Source: an uncultured bacterium (GTDB lineage: Bacteria; Bacillota; Clostridia; Oscillospirales; Acutalibacteraceae). Taken from it: DNA of 5,277 nt. Of the stretch, positions 1-5,277 are shown one piece after another. Numbering within the stretch: position 1 is the stretch's first letter; every line of letters starts with the position of its first letter. Under the pieces are notes generated by a model that was given only the letters and a program-made list of their open reading frames with translations, was not told where the DNA came from and searched no databases. The stretch spans positions 1 through 5,277 of the forward strand of contig CAJMOI010000135.1 in the NCBI GenBank assembly GCA_905215105.1, given 5' to 3'. Position numbers and translations under genes: made by a program.

Positions 1-80
1 CTCAGGTCGTACTCCCGCCGCAGGCGCATGAGCAGGTCCAGAATCTGGTCCTGGATGGTCACGTCCAGGGCGGAGACCGC
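1..80 (-). other. ABC transporter ATPase fragment (oligopeptide/nickel type) joined to priA
   Basis: The 26 codons at the window edge, together with the preceding Asp-Glu, read DEAVSALDVTIQDQILDLL and then MRLRREYDL. This is the Walker B Asp plus catalytic Glu, the D-loop SALD and the following helix of Opp/Dpp/Nik-type ATP-binding subunits. In those proteins the next residues are usually of the type S-[FY]-[LV]-F-I-S-H-D, and the last two bases present (AG) allow Ser. PriA proteins do not carry this segment. The switch coincides with the Asp-Glu codons that both families share, so the exact crossover cannot be placed better than about 80–90. Confidence 0.8.
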
Positions 81-1268
81 CTCGTCCAGAATCACCAGCC
101 CCAGATCCCGGAAGGGCGCAAACACCGCCGAACGGGTTCCCACGGCAATGGTGGCTTTTCCGTCCCGGATGCGCTTCCACTCGTCCAGACGCTCGCCCAG
201 AGACAGGCCGCTGTGAAAAACGGCCACGCCCTTTCCATACCGGCGCTGGAACAAAGAAATGGTCTGGGGCGTCAGGGAAATTTCCGGCACCATGACAATG
301 ACGCCCCGGCCCTGCCGGTGCACCTCATCCATCAGGCGCATGAAAACCTGCGTTTTGCCGCTGCCGGTTACACCGTACAGCAGGGAAACGCCCCCCTCCC
401 CTTTCTGATACTGGGACAGCAGCCGCTCATAGGCCCGCTGCTGTTCCTCTGTCAGCCGGATGTCCCGGGGCGGTTCCGCCTGTGCGTGCTGGCTGGCGCT
501 GCGGTAAACTTCCTGTTCAAAAAGCTCCGCGCCGCCTTTTTTCACCAGTGCCGTCACCACGGCCGGGGTCACGCCGGTAAAATAGCAGACCTCCCGGACG
601 GAAACGGGGCCGGCCTCCACCAGGACCCGGTACACTTCCTGCTGACGGGGACTGAGCTTGGCCCCTTCGGGCAGTTCCTCCACGGCCCGCACCATCCGCA
701 CGGATGCGTCGCCGATCTGCCGTTCCATTTCGCTGGAGAGGGTGATGGCGCCCATTTTTTCCAGACCGGCAAGGTCCGGCGAGTCTTCCGACAGGCCGCA
801 CTTTGCCAGAAAAGCGCCCAATTCCGGCGGTTTCCGGCAGCTGCGCAGACGGGTCAGAATCTGCCGCTGTACCTCATTGAGCCGCTCTCCGTCAAAATCG
901 GTGAAGGACGGGGACAGGAAAATTTTCCGGGCAAGCCGCAGATTCAGCCCGGCGGGCAAAAACAGCTTGACTGCCTCAAAGAGGGTACAGAAATACCGCT
1001 CTTTCAGCCAGACCACCATTTTGAGAAATTCCTCGCTGAGCAGCGGGCGGTCGTCCAGCACTGCCTGGATTTTCTTGATTTTCTCAAATTCCGGCTCGCC
1101 GGCCAGAGAGAGAATCATGCCCAGACGGCTTTTTCCGCCAACCCCAAAAGGAACCAGCACCCGGCAGCCGGGCAGCGCTCTGGCTTCCAGCTCCTCTGGA
1201 ATTTCGTAATCGAAAGCCTTATCAAAGTGATAGGCGGTATTTTCCACCGCCACCTTTGCGGTCCGCAC
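1..1268 (-). CDS. priA: Primosomal helicase PriA, N-terminal half, running in frame into an ABC-ATPase fragment
   Basis: PriA is the 3'-to-5' helicase that reloads the replisome at stalled forks. The frame opens with a GTG giving MRTAKVAVENTAYHFDKAFD, the typical PriA N-terminal fold that binds the 3' end of the leading strand (about 1–105). A winged-helix region follows, and the helicase core starts near residue 270. Motif I GVTGSGKT is at 299–306, motif Ia VPEISLTPQ at 327–335, HSGLSLGERLDEW at 352–364 and VGTRSAVFAPF at 376–386. Up to LGLVILDE (389–396) it is an ordinary PriA. Motif II should then read DEEH. Instead the chain continues as AVSALDVTIQDQILDLL to the window edge, a segment of an ABC transporter ATPase. 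The rest of PriA (usual total about 730–810 residues), including the zinc-binding cysteines and motifs III–VI, is absent from the window. As it stands the product could not be an active helicase. Confidence 0.92.
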   Translation of the reverse strand, partial: MRTAKVAVENTAYHFDKAFDYEIPEELEARALPGCRVLVPFGVGGKSRLGMILSLAGEPEFEKIKKIQAVLDDRPLLSEEFLKMVVWLKERYFCTLFEAVKLFLPAGLNLRLARKIFLSPSFTDFDGERLNEVQRQILTRLRSCRKPPELGAFLAKCGLSEDSPDLAGLEKMGAITLSSEMERQIGDASVRMVRAVEELPEGAKLSPRQQEVYRVLVEAGPVSVREVCYFTGVTPAVVTALVKKGGAELFEQEVYRSASQHAQAEPPRDIRLTEEQQRAYERLLSQYQKGEGGVSLLYGVTGSGKTQVFMRLMDEVHRQGRGVIVMVPEISLTPQTISLFQRRYGKGVAVFHSGLSLGERLDEWKRIRDGKATIAVGTRSAVFAPFRDLGLVILDEAVSALDVTIQDQILDLLMRLRREYDL

Positions 1269-1274
1269 CCTGTG

Positions 1275-1280
1275 TCACCT
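1275..1280 (-). promoter_or_regulatory. Ribosome binding site supporting the priA GTG start
   Basis: AGGTGA lies 6 nt upstream of the GTG at 1268. Its last three bases are an in-frame TGA, so translation in the priA frame cannot begin any earlier. This fixes the GTG as the most likely start. Confidence 0.7.
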
Positions 1281-1290
1281 GCCTGTTTCT

Positions 1291-1331
1291 GGGGATAAAT
1301 GAAAACCCCTGCGAATGGCTCCGCAGGGGTT
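1291..1331 (-). terminator. Rho-independent terminator after rpoZ
   Basis: On the minus strand a perfect 10-bp stem (AACCCCTGCG at 1331–1322 with its complement at 1313–1304) encloses an 8-nt loop. It is followed at once by TTTTCATTTAT, a typical intrinsic terminator. A small upstream hairpin with an A-rich loop (1335–1349, CCGGT/ACCGG) sits between it and rpoZ. It should end most yicC–rpoZ transcripts. priA begins shortly after it, so priA either depends on read-through or has a promoter not obvious here. Confidence 0.85.
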
Positions 1332-1371
1332 CTGCCGGTTTTTTACCGGAAAACTGCTTGCCGGATAAAGC

Positions 1372-1686
1372 TTATTCCTCAATCTCCCCGGCGGGTTCTG
1401 CCGTTTCAGCAGCTTCCTCAGCAGGTGCTTCCTCAGCGGTTTCCGGCTGAGCGTCCTGCATTTCTTCCTCTTCCTCATCCTCCAGCTCGCTGGGGTCCGG
1501 CTCGATAATAGAGCAGCGGTGGTTCACGAAATCGCGGACCGCCAGCTCCACAGGCTTGAGCACCAGGGGCGTCTCGCTGTCCAGCGCTTCCTGGGTGATT
1601 TCCCGGGCGCGCTTGGCAACGGCAACCACCAGAGAATAGCGGCTGCTGTGAGGACAGTCAATAATATTAGCAGAAGGCTTAAGCAT
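1372..1686 (-). CDS. rpoZ: RNA polymerase omega subunit with long acidic tail
   Basis: The N-terminal 60 residues are a standard omega subunit: MLKPSANIID, then SRYSLVVAVAKRAREIT (15–31) and LVLKPVELAVRDF (41–53). Omega promotes assembly and stability of the RNA polymerase core by clasping beta prime. From about residue 62 to 104 the chain is almost entirely Glu, Ala, Pro and Thr with a run of Glu at 71–75, a disordered acidic extension. Most short Bacillota omegas of 60–70 residues would end near its start. The ATG at 1686 gives the conserved MLKPS. A TTG one codon upstream is in frame but not needed. AAGGG lies about 9 nt upstream. The gene begins inside the end of gmk, and a strong terminator follows its TAA. 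Confidence 0.93.
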   Translation of the reverse strand: MLKPSANIIDCPHSSRYSLVVAVAKRAREITQEALDSETPLVLKPVELAVRDFVNHRCSIIEPDPSELEDEEEEEMQDAQPETAEEAPAEEAAETAEPAGEIEE

Positions 1687-2287
1687 CAATCAACACCCTT
1701 TCCACAATCGAACTCACGCGGATAAAGCGGTGCTTTTCCGCGGCAATGATGGTTTTGATTTCTTCCACAGCTTTGTCCACTGTGTCGTTGACGATGACAT
1801 AGTCATAGTCCTCGGCGCAGTGTACCTCCTGACGGGCAGCTTCCAGACGGGCGTTGACTACGGCGTCGTCTTCGGTGCTGCGGCCGCGCAGACGGTTTTC
1901 CAGCTCCCGCATAGAAGGGGGCAGAATGAAAATGCTCACGCACTCGGGCATGATTTCCTTCACCTGTGCGCCGCCCTGCACGTCGATTTCCAGAATGACG
2001 TTCTGGCCGTCTTCCAGCCAGCTCTCCACCGGGCCCTTGGGGGTGCCGTAGCAGTTGCCCACATATTCGGCGTGTTCCAGCATTTCGCCGTTTTTCACCA
2101 GATCGTCAAACTCCTCCCGGCTCAGGAAGAAGTAGTCCTCACCGTCGGTCTCACCGGGGCGGGGTGCGCGGGTGGTGGCGGAAACCGACAGCTTCAGGCT
2201 GCGGTCATCGTCCATCAAACGCTTGATAATCGTGCCTTTTCCGGCTCCGGAGGGAGCGGAAAGCACCAGCAGAAGTCCTCTGTTCAT
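1679..2287 (-). CDS. gmk: Guanylate kinase
   Basis: This cytoplasmic enzyme phosphorylates GMP to GDP with ATP in purine nucleotide synthesis. The 202-residue length is normal. The P-loop SAPSGAGKGT is at 10–19. The GMP-binding region SVSATTRAPRPGETDGEDYF (34–53) contains Ser36, Arg40, Arg43 and Tyr52. EHAEYVGNCYGTP (71–83) contributes Glu71 and Tyr80, and ILEIDVQGGAQV (98–109) is the conserved core strand. The lid region has RLRGRSTEDD. The ATG overlaps the remA stop, and a GAGGAG (2304–2299) lies 11 nt upstream inside remA. The 3' end overlaps rpoZ by 8 nt. No key residue is missing. Confidence 0.97.
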   Translation of the reverse strand: MNRGLLLVLSAPSGAGKGTIIKRLMDDDRSLKLSVSATTRAPRPGETDGEDYFFLSREEFDDLVKNGEMLEHAEYVGNCYGTPKGPVESWLEDGQNVILEIDVQGGAQVKEIMPECVSIFILPPSMRELENRLRGRSTEDDAVVNARLEAARQEVHCAEDYDYVIVNDTVDKAVEEIKTIIAAEKHRFIRVSSIVERVLIDA

Positions 2288-2556
2288 TCGTCGTCAAGCT
2301 CCTCGTCTGTAATATCGTCATCGCGGTCGTTGAGGCGGTTCGCCACGGTCTCCGGCTGTACGGCCGAAAGCACCACATGGTCGCTGTCCGTCACAATCAC
2401 CGCGCGGGTGCGCCGTCCATAGGTTGCATCGATGAGCGTTCCACGCTCTTTGGCATCCTGAATAATGCGCTTGATGGGCGCAGATTCGGGACTGACAATG
2501 GCCACCAGCCGATTGGCGGAAACCATGTTGCCAAAACCGATGTTGATCAGCTTCAT
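2284..2556 (-). CDS. remA: RemA-like (DUF370) DNA-binding regulator
   Basis: This 90-residue protein closely resembles the Bacillus RemA/YlzA family. Conserved blocks are KLINIGFGNMVSANRLVAIV (2–21), SPESAPIKRIIQDAKERG, LIDATYGRRTRAVIV and DSDHVVLSAVQPETVANRL. Residues after about 75 form an acidic tail (DRDDDITDEELDDE) that is less conserved. In B. subtilis RemA binds DNA as a ring-like oligomer and activates the biofilm matrix operons. The role in this organism is unknown and could be more general, because the gene is kept beside gmk and rpoZ in many Bacillota. A longer frame begins 20 codons upstream, but the ATG at 2556 gives the family start and has a strong AGGAGG 8 nt before it. Its TGA overlaps the gmk ATG by 4 nt (ATGA), which suggests translational coupling. 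Confidence 0.93.
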   Translation of the reverse strand: MKLINIGFGNMVSANRLVAIVSPESAPIKRIIQDAKERGTLIDATYGRRTRAVIVTDSDHVVLSAVQPETVANRLNDRDDDITDEELDDE

Positions 2557-2564
2557 TCTGTCGT

Positions 2565-2570
2565 CCTCCT
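2565..2570 (-). promoter_or_regulatory. Ribosome binding site fixing the remA start
   Basis: A perfect AGGAGG lies 8 nt upstream of the ATG at 2556, the best Shine-Dalgarno in the window. It decides for the 90-residue start over the in-frame 110-codon extension, whose first codons would overlap the end of yicC. Confidence 0.85.
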
Positions 2571-2578
2571 GTGGGAAT

Positions 2579-3457
2579 TTATTCAATATTCTGAATCTGT
2601 TCCCGAATTTTCTCAATCTCCGCCTTGATATCCACTACCAGATAGGCAATTTTGGAGTCCACGGCTTTGGAGCCGATGGTGTTGGCTTCCCGGTTCATTT
2701 CCTGAACCAGAAAATCCAGCTTGCGGCCGATGGGAGCATCGGTTGCCATCATTTCTTCCATCTGGCGGAAATGGCTGCGCAGGCGCACGGTTTCCTCCGC
2801 CACGGCCACCTTGTCAGCGAAAATCGCCGTTTCCGTCAGCAGCCGCTGTTCGTCCACGGTGTTGTCCCCCAGCAGCTCCTGAATTTTCTGGCGCAGACGC
2901 TCCTGATATTCCGCCACCGTCTGGGGAGAACGGGTTTCGATTTCATCCACCAGCTTCATGATGGTACCGGCACGGCTGAGCACATCGGCACGGAGACGCT
3001 CGCCCTCGGCTTCCCGCATGGCGAGAAAGTTTTTCAGCGCTTCTTCCGCCGCCTGCTGCACGCTGTTCCACACGGCTTCCTCATCCTCCGGCGCTTTGTG
3101 GACGGAGAAAATATCCGAGTACCGGGAAACGGTGGAAACAGAAATGTCGTCCCGCAGGCCATAGCGTTCTGCAAGCTCCCGAAGGGCCTGCACATAGCCC
3201 TCTGCCAGCGAATGGTTGACCAGCACCTGGGTCTGGGCCGATTCCAGCGCTTCTACGGAAATGTAGGCATCCACCTTGCCGCGGGTAATCCGTCCCTGCA
3301 AAAAGGACTTGAGCTTTTCTTCCAGAAAAGAATAGCCCCGGGTAGTGCGGCAGGAAAATTCAAAATAGCGGTGGTTCACCGATTTGATCTCTACGGTTAC
3401 CGCCCGGCCGTCCACGATCTGTTCGCTGCGGCCGTATCCTGTCATACTGCGTATCAT
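2579..3457 (-). CDS. yicC: YicC/YloC family endoribonuclease
   Basis: This 292-residue protein is the full length for the family. The start MIRSMTGYGR is the conserved YicC N-terminus. Near the C-terminus (about residues 244–265) lies the family hallmark GRKLDFLVQEMNREANT, followed by IGSKA and a helical tail ending in EKIREQIQNIE. The middle, about 150–240, is Glu/Arg-rich and predicted helical. In E. coli YicC is an endoribonuclease linked to turnover of small RNAs such as RyhB, and the B. subtilis homologue is YloC. The physiological targets here are unknown. The ATG is chosen because it yields the exact conserved start. The ribosome site is weak (GAGATGA close to the ATG). It is the first gene of the operon, and remA starts 22 nt after its end, as in many Bacillota. 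Confidence 0.95.
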   Translation of the reverse strand: MIRSMTGYGRSEQIVDGRAVTVEIKSVNHRYFEFSCRTTRGYSFLEEKLKSFLQGRITRGKVDAYISVEALESAQTQVLVNHSLAEGYVQALRELAERYGLRDDISVSTVSRYSDIFSVHKAPEDEEAVWNSVQQAAEEALKNFLAMREAEGERLRADVLSRAGTIMKLVDEIETRSPQTVAEYQERLRQKIQELLGDNTVDEQRLLTETAIFADKVAVAEETVRLRSHFRQMEEMMATDAPIGRKLDFLVQEMNREANTIGSKAVDSKIAYLVVDIKAEIEKIREQIQNIE

Positions 3458-3479
3458 CCGCTCATCTCAATTCTCTTTG

Positions 3480-3511
3480 TAAATTCAACCTGTCAATCCG
3501 TCAACAGGTCA
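3480..3511 (-). repeat. Four tandem TGA-starting octamers in the yicC leader
   Basis: Read on the minus strand, four 8-base units follow one another without gaps: TGACCTGT (3511–3504), TGACGGAT (3503–3496), TGACAGGT (3495–3488) and TGAATTTA (3487–3480). The first three share TGAC and a final T. The first and third units together also form an inverted repeat (8 pairs with two wobbles, 4-nt loop, 3489–3508). The block lies between the proposed -10 box and the yicC start, where a protein or RNA fold could affect expression. Chance similarity in a short stretch is possible. Confidence 0.45.
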
Positions 3512-3526
3512 CAAAACAGCAATTCT

Positions 3527-3555
3527 ATTTTACCATCCCCACCACCGTATTGCAA
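3527..3555 (-). promoter_or_regulatory. Sigma-A-type promoter for the yicC operon
   Basis: On the minus strand TTGCAA (3555–3550) and TAAAAT (3532–3527) are separated by exactly 17 bases, close to the TTGACA-17-TATAAT consensus. Transcription would begin near 3520, giving a leader of about 63 nt before yicC. A second, weaker candidate, TTGACG-17-TACAAA (3504–3499 and 3481–3476), lies within the leader and overlaps the TGA-octamer repeats. The upstream box is preferred because its -10 is better. The promoter would drive yicC–remA–gmk–rpoZ. Confidence 0.6.
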
Positions 3556-3619
3556 CCTTAGTCGGTGAATTTTAAAAAACCTCACAAAAATCCGACACAA
3601 ATCCCTCATAAAATCAGCC

Positions 3620-3669
3620 AAGGGCTGCCCCCCGTCTCCGTTTTTTCGGAAACACAGCGGACAGCCCCT
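3620..3669 (-). terminator. Second hairpin after oadA, possible weak terminator
   Basis: In minus-strand RNA an outer stem of 11 pairs joins 3659–3669 to 3620–3630, with two G·U pairs. An inner stem of 7 pairs joins 3647–3653 to 3634–3640, with one G·U, and is capped by a loop of six A. An asymmetric internal loop lies between the stems. The three wobble pairs would be mismatches on the plus strand. The structure is G+C-rich but is followed only by GGCTGATTTTATG, and a T-rich tract (with a run of six T) appears about 40 nt later, so it is not a classic intrinsic terminator. It lies between oadA and the yicC promoter, where an end of transcription is expected. Confidence 0.5.
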
Positions 3670-3690
3670 GAATCTTTTACGGAATTTACT

Positions 3691-3736
3691 GCACACGAAA
3701 CCGCCGGCCAATCCTTCAGCCGGGAATTTCGTGCGC
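3691..3736 (-). other. RNA hairpin just downstream of oadA
   Basis: Arms 3719–3736 and 3691–3708 enclose a 10-nt loop. Read as minus-strand RNA, 17 of 18 positions pair: 14 Watson-Crick and 3 G·U. As plus-strand RNA the three G·U positions become A·C mismatches, so the fold favours the oadA transcript. The structure begins 15 nt after the oadA stop. No run of U follows it, so it may act as a 3'-end stability element or as part of a weak terminator together with the next hairpin. Its function is inferred. Confidence 0.6.
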
Positions 3737-3751
3737 CGTCAGGCAAAGGCC

Positions 3752-5152
3752 TTAGACGGGATGCACATTGGCAGCAGCGTCGGCATGCTTGCCGTCGATG
3801 CCGTACTTTGCGTCGCGGCGCTTCTTGAAGAAGTCGGTTGCCACCTTGGGGAACTGAGCATAGGACAGCACGTCCTCCTCCTGCTCCACCCACTCGGCGC
3901 ACTCCTTGCGGAGGGTCTCCAGCTCGGGCTCCAGCAGGTCTGCCGGACGGCAGGTGATGGGCTCTTCGTCGCCGATGATCTTCTTCTGGAACTCGGGATC
4001 GATCGGCACAGGAGTGGTGCCGTACTTACCGGCTACCAGGCCCTTGAACTCGTTGGTGCACATCTTGTAGCGCTCGCCGGTGATAACGTTGAACACAGCC
4101 TGGGTACCCACGATCTGAGAAGTGGGGGTAACCAGCGGCGGATAACCGGCATCCTTACGCACACGCGGAACCTCTTCCAGCACAGCGGTGAGCTGGTCGG
4201 CCTTGCCGGCCTGCTTCAGCTGAGACAGCAGGTTGGACAGCATGCCGCCGGGCACCTGATAGATCAGAGCCTTGGCGTCGGTTGCCAGCATCTTGGGATC
4301 CAGCAGGCCTTCCTTGATGTACTTCTCACGCAGGGTCATGAAGTACTCGCGGACTTCGCTGAGGGCCACCAGATCCAGACCGGTGTCGTACTCGGTGCCC
4401 TTGAGGGCTGCGACCATGGACTCGGTGGGCGCATGGGAAGTACCCAGTGCCAGAGGAGACATGGCGGTATCAATCATATCGGCACCGGCTTCGATGCCCT
4501 TGAGCAGGCACATGGAGGCCAGACCGGAGGTGTAGTGGGTGTGGATCTGCACGGGGATCTTCACGGCAGCCTTAATTGCCTTGACCAGTGCTTCGGTCTC
4601 ATAGGGAGTCAGCAGAGCAGCCATATCCTTAATGCAGATGGAGTCTGCGCCGGCGCTCTCGATGGTCTTGGCATAGTTCACATAGTACTCGTGGGTGAAC
4701 ACGGGGCCGGTGGTGTAGGAAATGGCGACCTGAGCATGTGCGCCTTCTTTCTTGGCGGCCTTGATGGCAACTTCCAGATTCTTGATGTCGTTCAGAGCGT
4801 CAAAAATACGGATGATGTCGATACCGTTGGCAACGGAGCGCTGGACAAAGTACTCCAGCACGTCGTCGGCATAGTGACGATAGCCCAGCATATTCTGGCC
4901 GCGGAACAGCATCTGCAGCTTGGTGTTGGGGCACATCTTGCGGATGGTGCGCAGGCGCTCCCACGGATCTTCGTTCAGAAAACGCAGGCAGGAGTCAAAA
5001 GTTGCACCGCCCCAGCATTCCAGAGAATAGAAGCCGATCTTGTCCATTTTGTCCAGAATCGGAACCATATCGCTGAGGGGCATACGGGTAGCCAGCAGGG
5101 ACTGGTGTGCGTCACGGAGGACGGTCTCGGTAATGAGAATTTTCTTAGCCAT
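3752..5152 (-). CDS. oadA: Biotin-dependent carboxyltransferase (oxaloacetate decarboxylase alpha / pyruvate carboxylase subunit B type)
   Basis: This complete 466-residue protein belongs to the family that moves carboxyl groups between carboxybiotin and a 2-oxo acid (oxaloacetate/pyruvate). A TIM-barrel HMGL-like domain fills roughly residues 5–270, and a PYC/OADA-type conserved domain follows to about 445. The N-terminus has TETVLRDAHQSLLATRM. Asp14, Lys175 (in ICIKDMA) and His204/His206 (in IHTHYTSG) line up with the family's metal ligands and carbamylated lysine. GYPPLVTPTSQIVGTQAV at 336–353 is the family's conserved C-terminal signature. It lacks the fused biotinyl domain of enterobacterial OadA (about 590 residues), and the carrier is encoded separately just upstream. 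The ATG is preceded by AAGGGGG nine bases away, overlapping the carrier gene's stop. Sequence alone does not separate a Na+-pumping oxaloacetate decarboxylase alpha subunit from pyruvate carboxylase B or transcarboxylase 5S. The membrane beta subunit, if there is one, is outside the window. Confidence 0.93.
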   Translation of the reverse strand: MAKKILITETVLRDAHQSLLATRMPLSDMVPILDKMDKIGFYSLECWGGATFDSCLRFLNEDPWERLRTIRKMCPNTKLQMLFRGQNMLGYRHYADDVLEYFVQRSVANGIDIIRIFDALNDIKNLEVAIKAAKKEGAHAQVAISYTTGPVFTHEYYVNYAKTIESAGADSICIKDMAALLTPYETEALVKAIKAAVKIPVQIHTHYTSGLASMCLLKGIEAGADMIDTAMSPLALGTSHAPTESMVAALKGTEYDTGLDLVALSEVREYFMTLREKYIKEGLLDPKMLATDAKALIYQVPGGMLSNLLSQLKQAGKADQLTAVLEEVPRVRKDAGYPPLVTPTSQIVGTQAVFNVITGERYKMCTNEFKGLVAGKYGTTPVPIDPEFQKKIIGDEEPITCRPADLLEPELETLRKECAEWVEQEEDVLSYAQFPKVATDFFKKRRDAKYGIDGKHADAAANVHPV

Positions 5153-5166
5153 GATGCAGTACCCCC

Positions 5167-5277
5167 TTACTGGAGGGAAACGATGGCAGCGCCGGTATCA
5201 ACGCTCTCACCCTTGTTCACATGGACAGCAGCCACGGTAGCATCGTGGGGAGCCATGATCTCGTTTTCCATCTTCAT
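5167..5277 (-). CDS. Biotin carboxyl carrier protein, C-terminal 36 residues (partial)
   Basis: The visible reading frame is the end of a biotinyl domain. It opens with MKMENEIMAP and closes with KGESVDTGAAIVSLQ and a TAA stop. In biotin carriers the modified lysine sits in AMKM, so the ATG at the window edge is very probably the Met before the biotinyl-Lys (codon 5274–5272) and not a start codon. The N-terminal half of the domain and any linker lie outside the window. The Gly-Glu-Ser-Val and Thr-Gly residues near the end match the hairpin turns of the second half of the fold. The protein would carry a carboxyl group on biotin between a carboxylase or decarboxylase partner and the carboxyltransferase encoded 14 nt downstream, with which it is surely co-transcribed. 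A lipoyl domain is unlikely because of the MKM motif. Whether the carrier stands alone or is the tail of a longer protein cannot be seen. Confidence 0.9.
   Translation of the reverse strand: MKMENEIMAPHDATVAAVHVNKGESVDTGAAIVSLQ

Noticed and set aside
213..1298. 361-codon open frame on the plus strand opposite priA
   Set aside because: It is antisense to a clear PriA coding frame, has no recognisable domain, and its His/Gly/Pro/Gln-rich composition is typical of a complement-strand shadow in G+C-rich DNA.
1730..2422. 230-codon open frame on the plus strand opposite gmk and remA
   Set aside because: It is a shadow of two well-identified overlapping genes. It crosses their boundary and ends in a poly-Ser low-complexity stretch.
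2557..2616. 20-codon N-terminal extension of remA
   Set aside because: The perfect AGGAGG eight bases before the internal ATG and the conserved MKLINIGFGN start show that the shorter form is the real one.
3454..3465. Three-codon ORF (ATG AGC GGA TGA) overlapping the yicC start
   Set aside because: The GATGA overlap resembles translational coupling, but an ORF this short arises easily by chance and nothing else supports it.
2465..3568. 367-codon open frame on the plus strand opposite yicC
   Set aside because: It mirrors the yicC codons, shows no family motif and has no ribosome site. YicC on the other strand matches its family end to end.
3493..3711. 72-codon TTG-started frame between oadA and yicC on the minus strand
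   Set aside because: It runs through the second hairpin and the proposed promoter, starts inside the loop and arm of the first hairpin, lacks a ribosome site and resembles no known small protein.
1..5277. CRISPR arrays, tRNA or rRNA genes, insertion sequences, defence or toxin modules
   Set aside because: No spaced direct repeats, cloverleaf-like sequence, transposase motifs or long terminal inverted repeats were seen. Almost all the DNA is occupied by housekeeping and metabolic genes.

Overview
The window reads as the end of a contig from a Gram-positive bacterium, most likely a Clostridia-class member of the Bacillota. Evidence for this is the gene order yicC–remA–gmk–rpoZ–priA with a RemA (DUF370) protein, AGGAGG-type ribosome binding sites, and a free-standing carboxyltransferase beside a separate biotin carrier protein. 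A gut Oscillospirales-type anaerobe would fit, but that finer placement is inference. Every supported gene is on the minus strand, so the description runs from high to low coordinates.

Region 1 (5277–3752): the last 36 codons of a biotin carrier protein are followed after 14 nt by a complete 466-residue carboxyltransferase of the oxaloacetate decarboxylase alpha / pyruvate carboxylase B / transcarboxylase 5S family. The window edge falls inside the biotinylation motif, so the carrier gene is cut. The two products would work together: the carrier's biotin arm carries the carboxyl group that the carboxyltransferase exchanges with a 2-oxo acid.

Region 2 (3751–3458): 294 bases without a convincing gene. 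They hold two imperfect hairpins downstream of oadA whose non-Watson-Crick pairs are almost all G·U on the minus strand, then a sigma-A-like promoter (TTGCAA-17-TAAAAT), then four TGA-starting octamers in tandem in the yicC leader.

Region 3 (3457–1291): a compact housekeeping operon. It encodes YicC-family endoribonuclease, RemA-like DNA-binding regulator, guanylate kinase and the RNA polymerase omega subunit. remA/gmk overlap by 4 nt and gmk/rpoZ by 8 nt. A rho-independent terminator follows rpoZ.

Region 4 (1268–1): priA starts at a GTG 23 nt past the terminator's T-rich stretch and is intact through helicase motifs I, Ia and Ib. At the motif II residues Asp-Glu (codons at 81–86) the reading frame passes without interruption into the Walker B/D-loop segment of an oligopeptide/nickel-type ABC transporter ATPase, which continues to the window edge. 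This PriA–ABC chimera is the most striking signal here. An assembly or library chimera at a contig end is the leading explanation, and a real recombination product is the alternative. I found no convincing new multi-gene system.
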